Shown here: positions 60,379 through 64,000 of the stretch, one piece after another
Layout: every line of letters starts with the position of its first letter
Numbering within the stretch: position 1 is the stretch's first letter
Origin: Nonlabens xylanidelens
GTDB lineage: Bacteria; Bacteroidota; Bacteroidia; Flavobacteriales; Flavobacteriaceae
DNA length: 64,000 bases
Direction: 5' to 3'
Assembly: GCF_002934445.1 (NCBI RefSeq)
Contig: NZ_PTJE01000007.1
Location: forward strand, 62,001 to 126,000
Position numbers and translations under genes: made by a program
Notes under the pieces: generated by a model
What the model saw: the letters and a program-made list of their open reading frames with translations, nothing else
What the model was told of the DNA's origin: nothing
Databases searched by the model: none

Positions 60379-62943
60379 TTACTCTGCAGAATGTTCTTCA
60401 GATTCTTTTTCAATTTTTATCACTAGTTTATCTTCTTCTTTATCAAAATTCATAAAAATAGAATCACCTTCACTAAGCTGACTGTTTACTATTTCTTCAG
60501 CAAGAGCGTCTTCTATATGTTTTTGAATAGCTCTTTTAAGTGGACGTGCACCGTACTCTTTGTCAAAACCTTTTTCTACAATGTAGTCTTTTGCCTCATC
60601 ACTAAGAGAAAGATTGTACCCTAGACCTTTGATTCTAGTAAATAACTTAGCTAGTTCAATATCTATAATTTTATGAATATCATCTTTTTCTAAAGAGTTG
60701 AATACGATTACATCATCTATTCTGTTTAAGAATTCTGGTGCAAAGGTTTTCTTTAATGCTGCTTGTATAACTCCACGAGCGTTGTCGTCTTCGGCCATTT
60801 TGCGAGCTGCAGTACCGAATCCTACACCAGACGCACCAAAGTCTTTCAGTTTTCTAGCACCTACGTTAGAAGTCATTATGATGATAGTATTTCTAAAATC
60901 AATTTTTCTTCCTAAACTGTCTGTTAAGAAACCGTCATCAAGAACCTGCAGTAACATATTAAACACATCAGGATGCGCTTTTTCTATCTCATCTAGAAGT
61001 ATAACCGCATACGGTTTACGTCTTACTTTTTCAGTAAGCTGTCCACCTTCTTCATAACCTACATATCCTGGAGGTGCTCCTACTAGTCTAGAAATAGCAA
61101 ATTTCTCCATGTATTCACTCATATCAATACGTATAAGTGAATTCTCAGAATCAAATAATTCGTTTGCTAGAACCTTTGCAAGTTGTGTCTTACCTACACC
61201 AGTCTGTCCTAAGAATATGAAAGAACCTATTGGTTTATTAGGGTCTTTTAATCCAGCTCTATTACGTTGTATGGCTTTTACAACTTGTTTCACCGCTTTA
61301 TCTTGACCTATAACTAGATCTGCAATAGTGCTATTAAGATTACTTAATTTCTTTAACTCTTTAGTAGCGATACGATTAACAGGTATTCCAGTCATCATGC
61401 TCACTACTTCGGCAACATTTTCTTCAGTTACCGTGTCTTTATGAAGTTTAGAAGCTTCTTCCCACGCATTTTGCGCTTCTTCCAGCTGTTGTTCTAACTT
61501 CTTCTCATCGTCTCTTAATTTTGCAGCTTGTTCATATTTCTGCTTTTTAACGACGTTATTCTTTTCTTTCTTAACATCTTCTAGTTGTTTTTCTATTTCA
61601 ACTATTTGTTCAGGTACCTCTATATTAGTAATGTGAATACGAGATCCTGCTTCATCAAGCGCATCAATAGCCTTGTCTGGTAGAAAACGATCTGTCATAT
61701 AGCGATTAGTTAACTTCACACAAGCTTCAATAGCCTCTGGAGTATAAATCACATTATGATGGTCTTCATATTTTGCCTTAATATTATTAAGAATAGTAAT
61801 AGTTTCTTCAACCGAAGTAGGCTCTACCATTACTTTTTGAAAACGTCTTTCTAGAGCGCCATCCTTTTCAATACTATTTCTATATTCATCTAGAGTAGTG
61901 GCTCCTATACATTGCAACTCACCACGAGCAAGTGCAGGTTTAAACATGTTAGATGCGTCTAGAGACCCAGCTGCACCACCAGCGCCTACTATGGTATGAA
62001 TTTCGTCTATGAAAAGAATGATATCATCATTTTTCTCTAATTCATTCATAACCGCTTTCATGCGCTCTTCAAACTGCCCTCTGTATTTAGTACCAGCAAC
62101 TAGGCTAGCAAGATCTAGAGTAATAACACGTTTATCATAGAGAATACGAGATACCTTTTTTTGTACGATACGTAAGGCTAGACCTTCGGCTATGGCACTT
62201 TTACCTACACCAGGTTCTCCTATTAATAAAGGGTTGTTTTTCTTACGACGACTCAAAATTTGTGAAACACGCTGTATTTCTTCTGTACGACCTACTACAG
62301 GATCTAGTTTATCATCCTCGGCCATTCTAGTAAGATCACGACCAAAGTTATCTAGAACCGGAGTTTTAGACTTCTTATTTGTTTTCTTATCGCCAGATGG
62401 TGAGAATAAATTCTCTTTACCGCCATCGTGCATTTCTTCTCCTGCGTCATCGTCACTAAATGATTGTGCGCTTACGTCTTCTATATAACCATCTTCTTGT
62501 GATAGAATCATTTTAAATTCATCCTTCACATTATCATAGTCTACACTCAGCTTATTTAAAAGTTTTGTAGTAGGGTCATTCTCATTACGTAAAATACATA
62601 ATAATAGATGAGCCGTATTAATAGATGTACTTTGAAAAAGTTTTGCTTCTAAAAATGTAGTTTTCAGTGCACGCTCTGCCTGTCGAGTAAGATGCAAATT
62701 CTTCTTCTCGTTTACTGCAGCTGTTATATTAGGGTTTGCTGGACTTAATATCTCAACTTTACGGCGCAGGTTATCAAGATCTACCGATAGATTATTTAAA
62801 ATCTCAATCGCTTTTCCATCTCCATCTCGCAGTAATCCTAACATTAAATGTTCTGTACCTATAAAATCGTGACCTAATCGCAACGCCTCTTCTTTGCTAT
62901 AGGCGATCACGTCCTTAACTCTTGGTGAAAAATTATCGTCCAT
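60379..62943 (-). CDS. clpC: ATP-dependent Clp protease ATP-binding subunit ClpC
   Basis: The protein is 854 residues from ATG 62943 ([20 protein letters not shown]), the family N-terminus. A longer in-frame start at 63045 was rejected because it would run through a palindrome copy and add 34 unrelated residues. Two Clp_N repeats (~1-150) precede AAA domain 1 with Walker [14 protein letters not shown]-like coiled coil ([12 protein letters not shown]) and AAA domain 2 with G-Q-T-G-V-G-K-T-Q and L-L-D-E-I-E-K-A-H follow. The G-V-G-F-G loop fits ClpP binding. It unfolds proteins for ClpP degradation. It is divergent from gyrA. Confidence 0.95.
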   Translation of the reverse strand: MDDNFSPRVKDVIAYSKEEALRLGHDFIGTEHLMLGLLRDGDGKAIEILNNLSVDLDNLRRKVEILSPANPNITAAVNEKKNLHLTRQAERALKTTFLEAKLFQSTSINTAHLLLCILRNENDPTTKLLNKLSVDYDNVKDEFKMILSQEDGYIEDVSAQSFSDDDAGEEMHDGGKENLFSPSGDKKTNKKSKTPVLDNFGRDLTRMAEDDKLDPVVGRTEEIQRVSQILSRRKKNNPLLIGEPGVGKSAIAEGLALRIVQKKVSRILYDKRVITLDLASLVAGTKYRGQFEERMKAVMNELEKNDDIILFIDEIHTIVGAGGAAGSLDASNMFKPALARGELQCIGATTLDEYRNSIEKDGALERRFQKVMVEPTSVEETITILNNIKAKYEDHHNVIYTPEAIEACVKLTNRYMTDRFLPDKAIDALDEAGSRIHITNIEVPEQIVEIEKQLEDVKKEKNNVVKKQKYEQAAKLRDDEKKLEQQLEEAQNAWEEASKLHKDTVTEENVAEVVSMMTGIPVNRIATKELKKLSNLNSTIADLVIGQDKAVKQVVKAIQRNRAGLKDPNKPIGSFIFLGQTGVGKTQLAKVLANELFDSENSLIRIDMSEYMEKFAISRLVGAPPGYVGYEEGGQLTEKVRRKPYAVILLDEIEKAHPDVFNMLLQVLDDGFLTDSLGRKIDFRNTIIIMTSNVGARKLKDFGASGVGFGTAARKMAEDDNARGVIQAALKKTFAPEFLNRIDDVIVFNSLEKDDIHKIIDIELAKLFTRIKGLGYNLSLSDEAKDYIVEKGFDKEYGARPLKRAIQKHIEDALAEEIVNSQLSEGDSIFMNFDKEEDKLVIKIEKESEEHSAE

Positions 62944-63023
62944 ATTGCTTCTTTCGTTTAAAAGTATTGAATTTATTCTTTCAAAAAGCATTCCGTAATA
63001 TAAAAAAGGGTTAATACTTTGTT

Positions 63024-63039
63024 CGCTTTCGCGAAAGCG
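63024..63039. repeat. Dispersed palindrome, exact copy
   Basis: CGCTTTCGCGAAAGCG, 80 bp upstream of the clpC start in the divergent region towards gyrA. Confidence 0.95.
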
Positions 63040-63211
63040 TAACATTTACAGTGCTTTACCTTAATATATAGACTGATAAAACTTATTCACAGAGAAGGCT
63101 TAAAAGTGTTAATAAAAACAGAGCTAAAACCGTATCAACACCTTATTATTACTAGCGATTTCCTTAAATTGCTAGTTGTTAAAATAACTAATTTAATATA
63201 ATCTGATTTAC

Positions 63212-64000
63212 ATGGCAGATGGAGAAAAGTTAATCCCGATTAATATCGAGGATGAAATGAAGTCAGCATACATCGATTACTCGATGTCAGTCATAGTGTC
63301 ACGTGCACTGCCAGATGTGCGAGATGGACTAAAACCAGTACACAGAAGGGTTCTTTACGGTATGTATGAACTGGGTGTACTTTCTAATAGAGGTTACAAA
63401 AAAAGTGCAAGAATAGTAGGTGAGGTACTAGGTAAGTATCACCCACATGGTGATACATCTGTTTACGATACTATGGTGCGTATGGCTCAAGAATGGTCAT
63501 TGCGTTATATGATGGTAGATGGTCAGGGTAACTTTGGTAGTGTAGATGGTGACCCACCAGCTGCAATGCGTTATACTGAAGCAAAAATGCGCAAGATATC
63601 TGAAGAGATGCTTGCTGATATCGATAAAGAAACAGTTGATACACAACTGAATTTTGATGATACCTTATCAGAGCCTACAGTTTTACCTACAAAAATCCCT
63701 AATCTTCTTGTTAATGGTGCTAGTGGTATAGCCGTAGGTATGGCGACTAATATGCCTCCTCACAACTTAACTGAAGTGGTGGATGGTACAATTGCCTATA
63801 TCGAAAATAATGATATTGAGATAGAAGAGTTGATAACGCACATCAAAGCACCAGACTTTCCTACTGGTGGTATCATTTATGGTTATGATGGTGTTAAAGA
63901 CGCATTTCATACCGGTCGTGGACGTATTAAAATACGTGGTCGTGTAAGAATAGAAGAAGTAAAAGGTCGTGAATGTATAATCGTTGATGAATTACCATAC
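63212..64000 (+). CDS. gyrA: DNA gyrase subunit A, N-terminal part (3' end outside the window)
   Basis: The first 263 residues are visible and the frame is open to the window end. It starts [16 protein letters not shown]. The family core includes [24 protein letters not shown] and [10 protein letters not shown], with the DNA-cleaving Tyr121. Gyrase introduces negative supercoils with GyrB. Thr82 takes the place of E. coli Ser83 and Asp86 matches Asp87; from memory G-D-T-S-V-Y-D is common in Bacteroidota, so it is not taken as a resistance change. It is divergent from clpC with 268 bp between the start codons. Confidence 0.96.
   Translation, partial: MADGEKLIPINIEDEMKSAYIDYSMSVIVSRALPDVRDGLKPVHRRVLYGMYELGVLSNRGYKKSARIVGEVLGKYHPHGDTSVYDTMVRMAQEWSLRYMMVDGQGNFGSVDGDPPAAMRYTEAKMRKISEEMLADIDKETVDTQLNFDDTLSEPTVLPTKIPNLLVNGASGIAVGMATNMPPHNLTEVVDGTIAYIENNDIEIEELITHIKAPDFPTGGIIYGYDGVKDAFHTGRGRIKIRGRVRIEEVKGRECIIVDELPY

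Noticed and set aside
62944-63045. N-terminal extension of ClpC
   Set aside because: It runs through a palindrome copy and does not resemble ClpC; the family start [11 protein letters not shown] is at 62943.
63212-64000. Quinolone-resistance change in gyrA (Thr at the E. coli Ser83 position)
   Set aside because: From memory G-D-T-S-V-Y-D is a usual Bacteroidota sequence, so it is not evidence of acquired resistance.

Overview
The window is an AT-rich stretch of chromosome from a member of the Bacteroidota, most likely a marine Flavobacteriaceae. The evidence is a secreted protein with a type IX secretion (T9SS) sorting domain, menaquinone genes, Bacteroidota-type TAnnTTTG promoter boxes very close to start codons, and flavobacterial conserved families (DUF2853, DUF6095-like, DUF2452, OstA-like). 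I see no rRNA, tRNA, CRISPR array, insertion sequence or prophage. Both ends cut through genes: a T9SS surface protein on the left and gyrA on the right.

Layout. 1-2.7 kb: the end of the T9SS protein and a 57-residue secreted or membrane peptide. 2.8-10.1 kb: an exopolysaccharide block with a membrane nucleotide-sugar dehydratase, a Wza-like export lipoprotein and a Wzc-like tyrosine autokinase; the PHP-type tyrosine phosphatase and a TPR protein face them. 10.2-13.1 kb: a class III aminotransferase and an OstA-like protein. 13.2-22.8 kb: two lipoproteins, then a long minus-strand run of tpx, dgkA, ftsK, lolA, an LptF/G-type permease, ribB, murQ and a small membrane protein. 22.9-24.7 kb: cytochrome c, oxyR and a small conserved protein. 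24.9-29.6 kb: menA, holA, an HsdR-N-like nuclease-fold protein, a glycosyltransferase and an OmpA lipoprotein. 30-36 kb: a DedA-like protein, a helicase, an M28 peptidase lipoprotein with a collagen-like spacer, rdgB and a hydrolase. 36-40.7 kb: hotdog thioesterase, menF, menD, DUF2853 and a cytochrome c. 41-49.2 kb: a PQQ-dependent sugar dehydrogenase, three tandem micro-ORFs, a BlaI/M56-peptidase signalling operon with a triple operator, LemA/DUF3137 and a frameshifted DUF2452 gene. 49.4-60.1 kb: menB, DUF2339 (with polyglutamine) and DUF3999, an epimerase, gcvT, nnr, hutH and a SpoIIAA-like protein. 60.4-64 kb: clpC and the start of gyrA.

The most striking feature crosses all of this. A 16-bp perfect palindrome, CGCTTTCGCGAAAGCG, occurs 11 times exactly and about 6 more times with changes, roughly every 2-8 kb. 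It sits between genes, often 12-20 bp after a stop codon, and also inside coding sequences in all three frames, where it reads AFAKA, RFRES or LSRK. Its role is unknown to me. It could be a chromosome-organising, DNA-uptake, methylation or mobile palindromic element.

Functional links. menA, the hotdog thioesterase, menF, menD and menB are five scattered menaquinone genes. The kinase/phosphatase pair should control polysaccharide export. OstA-like, LolA and the LptF/G-type permease serve the outer membrane. tpx, cytochrome c and oxyR form a redox block. BlaI and two M56 proteins form a sensor/repressor module without a beta-lactamase in the window.
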